Below are positions 18,911 through 27,486 of a stretch of 64,000 nucleotides of DNA, one piece after another. A program made the position numbers and the translations under genes. The DNA comes from Roseivirga sp. 4D4 (GTDB lineage Bacteria; Bacteroidota; Bacteroidia; Cytophagales; Cyclobacteriaceae), in NCBI RefSeq assembly GCF_001747095.1, contig NZ_MDGP01000001.1:355001-419000 (forward strand), given 5' to 3'. The notes under the pieces were generated by a model that saw only the letters and a program-made list of their open reading frames with translations, was not told where the DNA came from and searched no databases. The stretch's first letter is position 1. Every line of letters starts with the position of its first letter.

Positions 18911-18916
18911 CTTGGA

Positions 18917-19243
18917 TCAATTGAGTTTAAGTTCAGGTACTTGATTCCATAGACTGATGCGCCCTCTCTGTGTGGTTTTTAGCATTTCCATGCCAGCACT
19001 GGTAATCCTAAAAATTCGCTTTCTTCTACCACCTCTTTGAGTAGTAGATCCGCCCATATGTGATTCTACTAACTTCTTGTCTTCTAGTCTATAAAGAGTC
19101 ATATGAACCGCGCTAAGCCTTACGGATCGATCCAGTTTTGATTTTATTTCTTCGACAATGTTGATGCCATAAGCTTCATCTTTCAGGTAGGCACAGGTGA
19201 GCATAACTAATTCTTCAAATTCACCGAGATAATTACCTTTCAT
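18917..19243 (-). CDS. PadR-family transcriptional regulator
   Basis: This 108-residue PadR protein has MKGNYLGEFEELVMLTCAYL, AYGINIVEEI, the recognition region AVHMTLYRLEDKKLVES and the basic wing RGGRRKRIFRIT. It is paralogous to the PadR at 11329-11670. It sits 3 bases after a secreted-protein gene and 6 bases before its permease, so here the regulator is the middle gene of a three-gene operon and its own promoter must lie before 20041. Confidence 0.93.
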   Translation of the reverse strand: MKGNYLGEFEELVMLTCAYLKDEAYGINIVEEIKSKLDRSVRLSAVHMTLYRLEDKKLVESHMGGSTTQRGGRRKRIFRITSAGMEMLKTTQRGRISLWNQVPELKLN

Positions 19244-19246
19244 GTA

Positions 19247-20041
19247 TCAGTTGATTAGAAATTTTTGATCTAGATAAGTGAAAGTGTGAAGCTGATTTTC
19301 GACCCATTGACCATCTTTTGATACTTCTAATTTTGCAAACGTCTTGAGTCCATTTTTGTAAGAGAATGAAGTCCTCCTCCAATTGGATTCTTCTCCATTA
19401 ATTACTCTGATCATTAACTCTTCAGTTCTCAGACCATCCAAATTGTACGAATACTTGATGATCATCCCCTTGGCCCAGGTTCCATTTTTCCAGCTATATC
19501 CAACTTTCTTTACAAGTTTCCCTTCGTTATACGTATAAATGTCCTTCCAACTGAATTCCCAATCATCTCCATTAAGATTCAGGTATACTTGTTCTTGCTT
19601 CAGCCCTCCAACTTCTGAAAATGAGCTTGTGTTTTTTCTTGCTAGCAACCAATTTGATTCATCCTTCTTGTCCACTTTTTCTTCAATGAGTCGATCATTA
19701 GGATCTCTTACTGGTCTAAATCGAAGGTTTGATGACCATTCTCCTTCTTTCCACAATTGCCAGTAACGGAGCGTTTCTAAATGGCTAATGGAGTCGTATT
19801 CGAATTGTAATCTGCTACTATTAATCCATTGATCATCCTTCAAAAGAGACATGGTGTGAGACTTTAATTGTCCAAAGGAAGTATACTGAAACTGTTCTGA
19901 TTGTTTGAGAACCCATGTGTCTCCCACTTTTTGCGAGATGAGAGTCATTTTTAGAAGCTTATCAGTGCCTGATTGAGCGCTGCAGGGTATTATCGGTATG
20001 AGAAAAATGATTATCCATATGGTTTTAAGTAAGCGATTCAT
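19247..20041 (-). CDS. Secreted protein with degenerate Trp/Tyr-rich repeats, first gene of PadR-permease operon
   Basis: The 264-residue protein has a Sec signal (ends near CSAQ, residue 23). The mature part is a series of about 45-residue units with a pattern such as dgxWxxxxxxxYxYxxxg (for example YTYNEGKLVKKVGYSWKNGT), reminiscent of the repeats of Bacteroidota surface proteins with YD-like strands. No catalytic motif is seen. The 3-base gap to the PadR gene makes co-transcription near certain, which hints that it may be a substrate or envelope partner of the permease, by context only. Confidence 0.8.
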   Translation of the reverse strand: MNRLLKTIWIIIFLIPIIPCSAQSGTDKLLKMTLISQKVGDTWVLKQSEQFQYTSFGQLKSHTMSLLKDDQWINSSRLQFEYDSISHLETLRYWQLWKEGEWSSNLRFRPVRDPNDRLIEEKVDKKDESNWLLARKNTSSFSEVGGLKQEQVYLNLNGDDWEFSWKDIYTYNEGKLVKKVGYSWKNGTWAKGMIIKYSYNLDGLRTEELMIRVINGEESNWRRTSFSYKNGLKTFAKLEVSKDGQWVENQLHTFTYLDQKFLIN

Positions 20042-20053
20042 CTTGTAAGTTTT

Positions 20054-20077
20054 TTGACTTTACAGTCAATTTACGAA
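20054..20077 (-). promoter_or_regulatory. Candidate operator of the second PadR operon
   Basis: TTGAC (20054-20058) and GTCAA (20065-20069) form a dyad 13 bases before the first gene. It runs directly into TTTACGAA, giving ATTTACGAA in all (20069-20077), the nine-base core shared with the twin operator repeats before the other PadR gene. TTTAC also repeats at 20059 and 20070, an 11-base spacing. Confidence 0.45.
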
Positions 20078-20133
20078 TTACTTACTATTTTGTTGTACAA
20101 ATGATTTTGCAAATGGATGGTACTGATTTTTCC

Positions 20134-20352
20134 TTAGAGTTTGGACTTGAGTTTATCCAGGCTTTCACCAAATGTTAGTAGGAAATGTATACAGTCATCA
20201 TCGGAGGGAGTAAATGACTTATCAGGCTGTTGTTCTCTATTAGTAATGATTTTTTGATGAAACTGATAGTTATCAAAAGCTCTGAAACCCAAGGCAATTG
20301 CGAAGGGAATGGCAATCATCCCTAAAAAGATCCATTTGTGCTTTTTACTCAT
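20134..20352 (-). CDS. Small single-span membrane protein coupled to the third permease
   Basis: This 72-residue protein has one N-terminal span (KWIFLGMIAIPFAIALGFRA) and a polar tail. Its ATG lies inside the permease stop region (8-base overlap, AATGAGTAA), so it is probably translated by coupling to the permease. Such a small membrane partner may modulate the permease; no family is recognised. The overlap and sensible topology argue that it is real. Confidence 0.65.
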   Translation of the reverse strand: MSKKHKWIFLGMIAIPFAIALGFRAFDNYQFHQKIITNREQQPDKSFTPSDDDCIHFLLTFGESLDKLKSKL

Positions 20353-22717
20353 TTTTCAAGGCTAAAGTGGGGTTTAACAAGGCTGACTTGAAAGATTGTA
20401 TGCAAGTGATAAGAAAGACAATGCCATATACTGCCATAGCAGCGATGACAAAAGTCACAGGACTTAGTTTAATGGCGTATGCGTAATCTCTTAACCAACT
20501 TTGTAAGAGCCAAAAACTCAGGGCACTGCCTATGACAGCAGCAAGTAGGATAATTAAGAAAAGCTGTCGATTGAGAAAAGTAACAATTTGTGCTAGAGAA
20601 GCTCCCAAAACCTTTCTGATGGCTATTTCTTTTGACTTGAGACCAATGATGTAAACCATAAATCCAATCAAGCCCATGACGGAAAGGAGTACGGCAAGCA
20701 GGGAAAAGATAACACTGATGTTACCCGTTCTTTTTTCTTCTATATAGAGCCTTTTCACCGCATCATCCATGAAATCATATTGCATCGGTAGGTTGGGTTT
20801 GATGGAATTCCATTCTTTCTGCATAATGTCTACGATGGCCTGACTGTCATTCGTGGTTCCCTTAACAAGGATGTTGGTGTTAACAAATTGGGGTTGAGGT
20901 GTTAAGGATATGATCTGAGGCGTGATTTTTTCTTTTAGGCTGAAGAAATGGAAGTCTCTAAATACTGCCGAGACTTTACGATTCAACTCATTTTCAGTAC
21001 CGGGTCTTAAGATAATTTTCTTCCCAATAGGTTCATCTTCCCAACCGTATTTCTTGATGAAGCTTTCATTAACCAGGGAGATCACCTGACCAGCCTCAGA
21101 TGAAAGAAGTACAGTTTTGAAATCACCATCCAAAATATCCATGCCCATAACCTCAAAGTAGTCGATGTCAACACCATAGGAGAGGAGGTTCTCAAATATC
21201 TCGTCCTCACCTTCAGGCTTGTAGGCTAGAGGATTCATACCATCACCCATCATTGGGCCAAATGAAACTCCAGAAATCTGTGGGTAGGAAAGGAGTTTGG
21301 TTTTATAAAGCTGGAAGGCGTTCATGTCGCCTATATCAAAGGCATTTGTAATCTTGACAATATTCCGTGCATCAAAGCCCATGTCCTTATTATCCAAATA
21401 ACTGATCTGACGATTCATAAACCATGCAGATATTCCGAGAACGAAGAGCATGATGAATTGAGAGAAAATCAGAATGTTCCTGAGCTTAATTCCCCCTGAA
21501 GTATGCACAGCATTTCTGCTTTTAAGAAGGTCAGCAGTTTTTATGCGTGTAAGTGTTAGCGTTGGGTAAACTACTGTAAGTCCACTAAGGAATGCCAGAA
21601 ATAACACGCCTACAAACCAATAAGTGGGATTAATCGCTAGTTGATTTTGGATCTCCAACCCCATGAAGCTATTGAAAAGGGGTAGGGTGATCTGGAGAAT
21701 TAAAACCACAAGGGGGATTACCAAAAGAGAAGTAGAGAGGGCTTCTAAGAAAAAGTTTTGAATGATTTTGACACGAGATTCTCCCAGTACTTTTCTCATG
21801 CCCACTTCCATTGATTTATTCGAATATATCGCCAACGATAAATTGACGTAGTTGGAAACTGATATCAACAGAATGAGCGATCCTATTACAATGAATACGA
21901 TTAACTGAAGCTGATCCCCTTTTCCACCAGCTCCAAAACTCGCTTGTGAATGGAAATAAATATCCTCAAGGGGTTGAAGCTTGACATTGGACAGTTCATG
22001 GAATTCGTTAAAGGCGACACCCGTCATAGCAAGAATCTTAGCCTCTAGTTGTTCGGCTTTGGCGCCATCTACCAGTTGTATATAGCTGTTGGTGTGAAAG
22101 TGGTTATTGGAAAAAGAAACAGGATCAGTATAGAGTATATCAAAGCTGAGATGAGAGTTGGACGGAATTTCGGCTATTACACCGGTGACCAGCATCGAAA
22201 TAGAATCTTGTTTTATTACTTGACCGATGGCGGGTGTATCTCCAAAATATCTTTCAGCAGTCGACTGGGTCAATATGACCGAATACGGGGTTTCCAATAC
22301 GTTGTCTTTCACCCTCTCCAATATTTCAAAGTCGAACAGTTGAAAGAACTGACTTCCGGGCGCCACTTTTTTGATGCTCTTTTCAGCCCACCGTTTTCCA
22401 TTTGCCGAGATGTATGTCTCACCCTGATTGTTGACCTGAACGATATTTCGAATTTCAGGGTATGTGCCGGCTCCAAGTTCGCGGGTATGCTCAAAACCAA
22501 GGTTAGAAGACCAGTCAGGTGTGTTGGTTGTAGCTTCTAGTCTGTAAATGTTCTCGGCATCCTTATGGAAGCTGTCATAGCTCAGCTGGTGATCAGCATA
22601 GAAAATTATCAAGATGGCAGCTGTGAGGCCTAAAGAGAGACCTAAAATATTGAAGCTGTTAAGGAGTTTGTGTTTGAGGAAGTTTCGTAGGAGAAGATTG
22701 AAAAATATTTTGACCAT
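20345..22717 (-). CDS. FtsX/MacB-type permease without prefix domain
   Basis: The third permease, 790 residues, begins directly at the membrane part (MVKIFFNLLLRNFLKHKLLN) and lacks the cytosolic prefix found in the two PadR-linked copies. The coupling loops are EVGMRKVLGESRVK and EIAIRKVLGASLAQ, with two periplasmic domains between. No PadR gene accompanies it. Instead it is divergent from an OmpR-type two-component system (22869 onward), which is the likely regulator. The presence of a prefix thus tracks with PadR pairing within this window. Confidence 0.92.
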   Translation of the reverse strand: MVKIFFNLLLRNFLKHKLLNSFNILGLSLGLTAAILIIFYADHQLSYDSFHKDAENIYRLEATTNTPDWSSNLGFEHTRELGAGTYPEIRNIVQVNNQGETYISANGKRWAEKSIKKVAPGSQFFQLFDFEILERVKDNVLETPYSVILTQSTAERYFGDTPAIGQVIKQDSISMLVTGVIAEIPSNSHLSFDILYTDPVSFSNNHFHTNSYIQLVDGAKAEQLEAKILAMTGVAFNEFHELSNVKLQPLEDIYFHSQASFGAGGKGDQLQLIVFIVIGSLILLISVSNYVNLSLAIYSNKSMEVGMRKVLGESRVKIIQNFFLEALSTSLLVIPLVVLILQITLPLFNSFMGLEIQNQLAINPTYWFVGVLFLAFLSGLTVVYPTLTLTRIKTADLLKSRNAVHTSGGIKLRNILIFSQFIMLFVLGISAWFMNRQISYLDNKDMGFDARNIVKITNAFDIGDMNAFQLYKTKLLSYPQISGVSFGPMMGDGMNPLAYKPEGEDEIFENLLSYGVDIDYFEVMGMDILDGDFKTVLLSSEAGQVISLVNESFIKKYGWEDEPIGKKIILRPGTENELNRKVSAVFRDFHFFSLKEKITPQIISLTPQPQFVNTNILVKGTTNDSQAIVDIMQKEWNSIKPNLPMQYDFMDDAVKRLYIEEKRTGNISVIFSLLAVLLSVMGLIGFMVYIIGLKSKEIAIRKVLGASLAQIVTFLNRQLFLIILLAAVIGSALSFWLLQSWLRDYAYAIKLSPVTFVIAAMAVYGIVFLITCIQSFKSALLNPTLALKNE

Positions 22718-22774
22718 TGGGCTGCTGTTTCTTCAAACATACGCGTGGTCGAATCATGAGTGGATTAAAAGGGA

Positions 22775-22820
22775 GTTAAGCTTGTTTATCGAAAAATTAA
22801 AATGGTTAAGCAAAAGTTAA
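22775..22820. promoter_or_regulatory. GTTAA boxes in the permease/two-component intergenic region
   Basis: GTTAA occurs at 22775, 22805 and 22816; the last pair is a direct repeat with 11-base spacing (GTTAA-N6-GTTAA), the geometry used by OmpR-family dimers. The same 11-base-spaced pair is found before the paralogous system (27421/27432). These are candidate binding sites for the response regulators and could control both the permease and the kinase-regulator operon. Confidence 0.5.
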
Positions 22821-22868
22821 ATTCTAACATAAGGCACTTAAATCACGTATTTTCGATCTACTGATATC

Positions 22869-24194
22869 ATGAACTTATCAAAGAAATCCATCGGCTTGGT
22901 TATCGGCTTGGCCACTATTGCGCTTCTGGGCTTATCTATGATTCAAGTCAAGAACTTGAATTCATCCATGGAGACGCATAAGCAGATTTTTTTGCAGAAA
23001 GTTGACCTCTGTTCTGGGATGATTGGTGAACGCTTCTCCAAGACTCCAGCCTATGCTGAACTTTTGCACAAGGCTGCACAGCGCGTGAAGAAAAATGGGG
23101 GGCTAAACGATCCGGAAGTGGATCAACAACTCAGAACTCTGATTGATGGGGTTTTTGAGACATACTCGTTGAATCTTTCCTATGAGTACGCTGTCTACGA
23201 GCACTCTAAAACACGAAGAGAAGATGGCCTTTATAGCTTTGTGCTGGGAGACGAGGGGAGCAGTTTGGATTTTGAACTGGCCAGCTGTGAAAATCCTCAA
23301 GAGAGAGGACATTCATGGACTGTACTAACATGCTCAAATGGTAATGACCAGGACGGTGAGTATCATTTGGCTGTATTCTTTCCGAGCCAGGACTCCTATG
23401 TTTTTGCACAATCCAGCGGGGCTTTGATCCTCTCTATTGTCTTCATTGTGCTTTTGCTTTGCTGTTTTGCCTACACACTAGTCATTATCCAACGCCAGAA
23501 AAAGCTTTCTGTCATAAAGAATGATTTCATCAATAACCTTACGCATGAGTTTAAGACACCTATTGCATCTATCTCATTGGCAACCAGTATGCTAAAGCGC
23601 GATTCGGTCGATGAGAATGAAAGGAAAAAGGCGAATTACCTAGGCCTAATCGAACATGAAAGTAAACGCCTGGAAGGTCAGGTCGATAAAGTGCTTCAAA
23701 TCGCTATGATTGACTCTGGTAATTTCTCTCTGAACAAAAAGGAATTGGATGTTCATGAGGCGATCACCAAAGTTGTCGAGAGTATGCAACTCGTAGTGAG
23801 CAAGCGTAAGGGTAGTATAGAACTCAACCTTAATGCCAGCCATTCCATCGTAATGGCAGACGAAACTCATTTAGTCAATGTGATCTACAACCTGGTAGAT
23901 AATGCCTCGAAATATACAGTCGATGTACCGACAATTTCTATTAAGACTTTCGACAGTGAAAGCGGTATTGAAATAATCATTAAGGACAATGGTATTGGGA
24001 TCGGGGAGGAGATTCAAAAATACATTTTTGACAAATTCTATAGAGCAGAATCAGGGAATCTCCATAATGTGAAGGGCTTCGGTTTGGGATTGAGCTATGT
24101 AAAAAAGATAATTGAGGCACATAGTGGGAATATTGGGTTGACTAGTAAGGTAAACCAAGGCAGCGAATTTAGAATGTACTTTCCTTCAGTATGA
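22869..24194 (+). CDS. RprX-like sensor histidine kinase
   Basis: This 441-residue inner-membrane kinase has spans at about 7-25 and 184-206 bracketing a periplasmic sensor of roughly 155 residues with Cys at 48, 140 and 155. There is no HAMP domain. The HisKA motif NLTHEFKTPIASIS has His226. The HATPase domain has NLVDNASKY, DNGIGIG and GLGLSYV. The stop overlaps the response regulator start as ATGA. It resembles the RprX kinases of Bacteroidota and is a clear paralogue of the kinase at 27487-28824, the sensor parts being the divergent regions. The signal is unknown; the divergent permease suggests envelope stress or a toxic compound. Confidence 0.94.
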   Translation: MNLSKKSIGLVIGLATIALLGLSMIQVKNLNSSMETHKQIFLQKVDLCSGMIGERFSKTPAYAELLHKAAQRVKKNGGLNDPEVDQQLRTLIDGVFETYSLNLSYEYAVYEHSKTRREDGLYSFVLGDEGSSLDFELASCENPQERGHSWTVLTCSNGNDQDGEYHLAVFFPSQDSYVFAQSSGALILSIVFIVLLLCCFAYTLVIIQRQKKLSVIKNDFINNLTHEFKTPIASISLATSMLKRDSVDENERKKANYLGLIEHESKRLEGQVDKVLQIAMIDSGNFSLNKKELDVHEAITKVVESMQLVVSKRKGSIELNLNASHSIVMADETHLVNVIYNLVDNASKYTVDVPTISIKTFDSESGIEIIIKDNGIGIGEEIQKYIFDKFYRAESGNLHNVKGFGLGLSYVKKIIEAHSGNIGLTSKVNQGSEFRMYFPSV

Positions 24195-24880
24195 TGATAG
24201 GCAAAATTCTACTAGTTGAAGATGATGAAAGCTTCGGTTACATTCTAAAAGAATACCTGGAGATCAATGACTTTTCAGTGACCTGGGAGCGGGATGGTGT
24301 AGCAGGCTTGACCACTTTTAAGAGCGATGACTTTGACCTATGTATCTTGGACATTATGATGCCATTGAAAGATGGTTTTACACTCGCCAGAGAGATTCAA
24401 GACCACGATCGGTCAGTACCTTTTATTTTCCTAACAGCGAAGAGTCTTAAGATCGATAAACTTAAGGGTTTTAGGATAGGCTGTGACGACTTTGTAGTAA
24501 AGCCTATTGACGAGGAGATATTTATTGCCAGAGTGAGAGCTTTGATCAAAAGAACGAATCGAGAACATTCGAATGGATATCATGATGATGTGTATGCCAT
24601 TGGTGAATACCTTTTCGATTCAAGCAATCAAGCCTTGATTCACAATGAGCAAATACAACGGTTGACTGGTAAAGAGGCTAAGCTATTACAGTTGCTCTGT
24701 GAGAAAAAGAATCAGGTACTTGATAGAAATAAAGCTTTGAAGGTGGTTTGGGGGGAGAGTGATTTTTTTAATCGAAAAAGTATGGATGTATTTATTCATA
24801 AACTGCGAAAGTACCTAGAGCACGATCCAACGGTAAAAATCACCAATGTGCATGGCAAAGGGTTTGTGCTAGAGGCTTGA
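24191..24880 (+). CDS. OmpR-type response regulator (RprY-like)
   Basis: Receiver domain with acidic residues EDDE, phospho-acceptor Asp54 in LCILDIMMPLKDG, switch Thr in FLTAK and Lys in VVKPIDE. The C-terminal winged helix (about 130-229) contains LTGKEAKLLQLLCEKKNQVLD, RKSMDVFIHKLRKYLEHDP and TNVHGKGFVLE. ATG 24191 or 24194 are equally possible; both overlap the kinase stop. It is paralogous to the regulator at 28824-29516, sharing most recognition-helix residues, so the two may bind similar sites. Confidence 0.95.
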   Translation: MMIGKILLVEDDESFGYILKEYLEINDFSVTWERDGVAGLTTFKSDDFDLCILDIMMPLKDGFTLAREIQDHDRSVPFIFLTAKSLKIDKLKGFRIGCDDFVVKPIDEEIFIARVRALIKRTNREHSNGYHDDVYAIGEYLFDSSNQALIHNEQIQRLTGKEAKLLQLLCEKKNQVLDRNKALKVVWGESDFFNRKSMDVFIHKLRKYLEHDPTVKITNVHGKGFVLEA

Positions 24881-24967
24881 GCACTTTTACTTTTTGTTGT
24901 GCTTTGAGTCGAATTCACTATTTTTAATCATAAATCAATTCACATATATTTTAAACGCACAAAAACT

Positions 24968-25270
24968 ATGGCACTTAAAGAAAGCTTAGAAGAGAACAAA
25001 CAATTTATTCTCGACAGCCTACCCACACAAGAATTAAAAGATGAATTTCTAGCAAGCCTGGATAAGGTTGAAGAACCTACTGCACCCTCAGTTGATGAGC
25101 AAATTGCAGAAGCACAGGCCCCCGACCATGTGAGCGAAGAGCTCTACGAAGCTGTAAAAAAGGAATTAGCCGCAGTCAAGCCTATTCCTAAAATGACGGA
25201 AGAGGAAGAGAAAGCTGCTATCGAAGAGTCGCTGAAACATGTTCCTACTGAGCCTAATGAGGGAGAGTAG
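24968..25270 (+). CDS. Small acidic protein, unknown function
   Basis: This 100-residue protein is soluble, strongly acidic, and predicted mostly helical with Pro-containing linkers; no signal or known motif. An 87-base gap separates it from the response regulator and a strong terminator follows, so it may have its own promoter in the AT-rich stretch 24881-24967. Codon use and composition look genuine. Confidence 0.65.
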   Translation: MALKESLEENKQFILDSLPTQELKDEFLASLDKVEEPTAPSVDEQIAEAQAPDHVSEELYEAVKKELAAVKPIPKMTEEEEKAAIEESLKHVPTEPNEGE

Positions 25271-25290
25271 AAGTCCCATTAGCTTATTGA

Positions 25291-25321
25291 AAGGTCGCTT
25301 TATTCTTTATAAAGCGACCTT
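25291..25321. terminator. Bidirectional terminator between convergent genes
   Basis: A perfect 13-base-pair stem, AAGGTCGCTTTAT (25291-25303) with ATAAAGCGACCTT (25309-25321), and a 5-base loop. T-runs follow on both strands. It ends the small acidic gene (+) and the PLP-enzyme gene (-). Unusually, the PLP-enzyme stop codon (25307-25309) spans the loop/stem border, so the last codons of that gene form one arm's neighbourhood. Confidence 0.9.
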
Positions 25322-26743
25322 TTTATTTAGAAAGGTTTTACAAAAGAGTAAAAATGTTTCAAGGTCATTGAAATTCGTGACATAGCCAATGGACACTCGG
25401 ACAGCTCCTCTCTTTTGACCAATAAACTCTATCAGATCGAAGTAGTCTTTTTGGCCTTCTTTATTGAAATAAGCCTTGAGTTTATCAGCTTTGAGTTGGT
25501 GATTAGTTTCATCTATACCTGGATTGCAAAAGCATCCTGTTCGGATAGAGATGTTGCGTTCAAAGGCCTGTTGCTCGAGAGACAGAAAGTCATGCATTAC
25601 ACCATCGGGGTCAAAGAAATTCAAGGCAATGGTTCCACCACGACCTTTCATATTTCTAGGTCCATAGATTTCGATCAGCGGTTTTCCGTTAGCATGCCTG
25701 AGCCTTGTTAATTTATCTACCAAGTACCCGGTTAAAGAGTTGACCCGGTTTTTAATATTCGAAATGCCTATCGCTTCGATATATTCCAGGCCGAATTTGA
25801 TCGCTGGAATGTCTAAATAATTCACCGTGCCTTCTTCAAAGCGTGCTGCTTGTTTTTCTAAGTAGTGACCATCGCCTTGAACACTCACAATGGTAATAGT
25901 GCCTCCGGCAAAAGAAGGTTTTTGCAATTTGTCATAAGCTGTTTTCTTAATTAGTAGAGCACCTAGCCCCGTGGGATAGCCAAAGATTTTATAAAATGAG
26001 AGGGAGACGAATTCAGGTTGATACACTTGAAGGTCCAGCTCGTCACTAGGTACAAATGCCGCAGCATCCAAGAGTACGTCCCAACCTTGTTCTTGCGCCT
26101 TACTAATCCAACTGAGGTCATGTTTAACACCCGATACATTGGATTGGGCAGGAAAGGCAAATAACTTGTTCAATCCCCTTCTGGATAGTTCTAAGTTGAG
26201 CTGCTCCTCGTTTATTCTGAGTTCGTTGGTCAAAGGACTGTATGAAAAAGGACAGTTCTTCTTCCTCGCAAACTCTCGAATGCCGTTGACAGAATTGTGA
26301 TTATCGAAAGTCATTAAGAGCCTGCTTTGTTGGTCAAAGGGATAACATTCTCCGATGATTTTTAGGGCTGCTGAGGCATTTGAAGTAAACACACATATGT
26401 AGTCATCATGTGCATTGAAGTAGTCCAGTACTTTTCTTCGGGTGGCTTGTATGTGTTCCTCGGCAAGAGCTGAACTGGGGTTGATGGAATGCGGATTACC
26501 AAGAATGGTGTTGCAGAGAAAGTCGTGATGCTTCCGCACTTGACTTTCTCCAAAAAGTTGCCCACCAGTGAAGTCCAAATAAGTGTGTTCTTGTTCATCT
26601 AAGCGTTTAAAGTCATTTGATCTTAATTCATCAATATGATGCGTCTGTTGGAATGCTGGATATTTACTGATAAAGGACTTGTATGGATTTTTTGGTAGTA
26701 ATTGATCACCAATGCGGGAGATACTTTTGAGCAGTTCTAACAT
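25307..26743 (-). CDS. Class V PLP-dependent enzyme, molybdenum-cofactor-sulfurase/cysteine-desulfurase-like
   Basis: At 478 residues it has the fold-type I class V pattern. The PLP Lys is at 252 in SLSFYKIFGYPTG, and the Asp of LLDAAAFVP (226) is the pyridine-N partner. A C-terminal RTGCFCNPG (Cys404/406) is typical of the NifS-like domain of Moco sulfurases and their relatives. The N-terminus (NPSSALAEEHIQATRRKVLDYF) fits that subgroup. It lacks a MOSC domain. It is 3 bases after a rhodanese gene, so a desulfurase-sulfur-carrier pair is a reasonable inference. Exact substrate unproven. Confidence 0.88.
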   Translation of the reverse strand: MLELLKSISRIGDQLLPKNPYKSFISKYPAFQQTHHIDELRSNDFKRLDEQEHTYLDFTGGQLFGESQVRKHHDFLCNTILGNPHSINPSSALAEEHIQATRRKVLDYFNAHDDYICVFTSNASAALKIIGECYPFDQQSRLLMTFDNHNSVNGIREFARKKNCPFSYSPLTNELRINEEQLNLELSRRGLNKLFAFPAQSNVSGVKHDLSWISKAQEQGWDVLLDAAAFVPSDELDLQVYQPEFVSLSFYKIFGYPTGLGALLIKKTAYDKLQKPSFAGGTITIVSVQGDGHYLEKQAARFEEGTVNYLDIPAIKFGLEYIEAIGISNIKNRVNSLTGYLVDKLTRLRHANGKPLIEIYGPRNMKGRGGTIALNFFDPDGVMHDFLSLEQQAFERNISIRTGCFCNPGIDETNHQLKADKLKAYFNKEGQKDYFDLIEFIGQKRGAVRVSIGYVTNFNDLETFLLFCKTFLNKKVAL

Positions 26744-26746
26744 GAC

Positions 26747-27328
26747 CTATTGTTTTGTCGTGTATGTGTCTCGGCAAGGTAGTTTCTCAAGCGATTGCTC
26801 ATTCCAAGCATTGAGTCCTCCCATTAAGTTTTTGATTTTCTTAAATCCGTTTTCAGCTAAAACAGCACTGGCTCTTGGACTTCTGGCACTTATTGAACAG
26901 TATACGAGAATAGTTTTTTCCTTGTACTGTTTTAGTTCATCAATGCGATCGGCAACTTCGCTAACAGGTATGTTGAGGGCATTTTTGAACCTTCCAATCT
27001 TGGTAGTTCTTTGTGTGAATTCACCTTCAGAACGCACGTCTAGTAATATTACATCTGGATCTTTTTCAAGCAACTCACAAACTTGTGCGCTGTTGAGATT
27101 ATTGTAAGCCAAACCTTCATCGGGATTGTGAATGTTGATCAACTTCATACCGCAGCTTGAGCAGTTTCCAGGACCAGCGACAAGAACATCATCTTGACTA
27201 CAGCCACAGGGTGTGCACTTATAATGTGGTTTGCTATCCTGAGCTTTGACCGGCTCGGTTGTAAGAATGACAATTGCCAGTAACACGCCTATTGCAACGA
27301 GCGTATTTTTGAGTTTTTGACCTTTCAT
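26747..27328 (-). CDS. Exported rhodanese with N-terminal Cys-rich metal-binding-like segment
   Basis: From ATG 27328 the 193-residue protein has a signal or anchor (1-30, ending VKAQ). Next is a Cys cluster, YKCTPCGCSQDDV...GNCSSCGMKLIN (Cys 38, 41, 43, 56, 59), resembling the heavy-metal-binding domain found in CopA/CusB-type proteins. A rhodanese domain (about 75-183) follows with active-site Cys144 in VYCSISARS. The longer reading from 27376 has no better signal. Rhodaneses transfer sulfane sulfur; the Cys cluster may hold zinc or copper (inference). It forms an operon with the class V PLP enzyme. Confidence 0.87.
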   Translation of the reverse strand: MKGQKLKNTLVAIGVLLAIVILTTEPVKAQDSKPHYKCTPCGCSQDDVLVAGPGNCSSCGMKLINIHNPDEGLAYNNLNSAQVCELLEKDPDVILLDVRSEGEFTQRTTKIGRFKNALNIPVSEVADRIDELKQYKEKTILVYCSISARSPRASAVLAENGFKKIKNLMGGLNAWNEQSLEKLPCRDTYTTKQ

Positions 27329-27390
27329 TTCTGTTGTTTTAAGTTTCCCCAAAACTATGACCAGAATGAAAGCCAAAGGGCGAACGCGAT

Positions 27391-27436
27391 GTTAAGCTTA
27401 GCCAATGATCTGTTAAAAGTGTTAACGAAAGGTTAA
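27391..27436. promoter_or_regulatory. GTTAA box array in the rhodanese/two-component intergenic region
   Basis: GTTAA occurs at 27391, 27412, 27421 and 27432. The last pair has the 11-base direct-repeat spacing seen before the paralogous system, and the first two are 21 bases apart, about two helical turns. A -7-like TATCTTTA follows at 27458-27465 before the GTG start. The boxes could serve the kinase-regulator operon (+) and the rhodanese operon (-). Confidence 0.5.
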
Positions 27437-27486
27437 GCCATTCAGAATCTGTCGGGTTATCTTTAATTTCGAAGAAATACTATACA

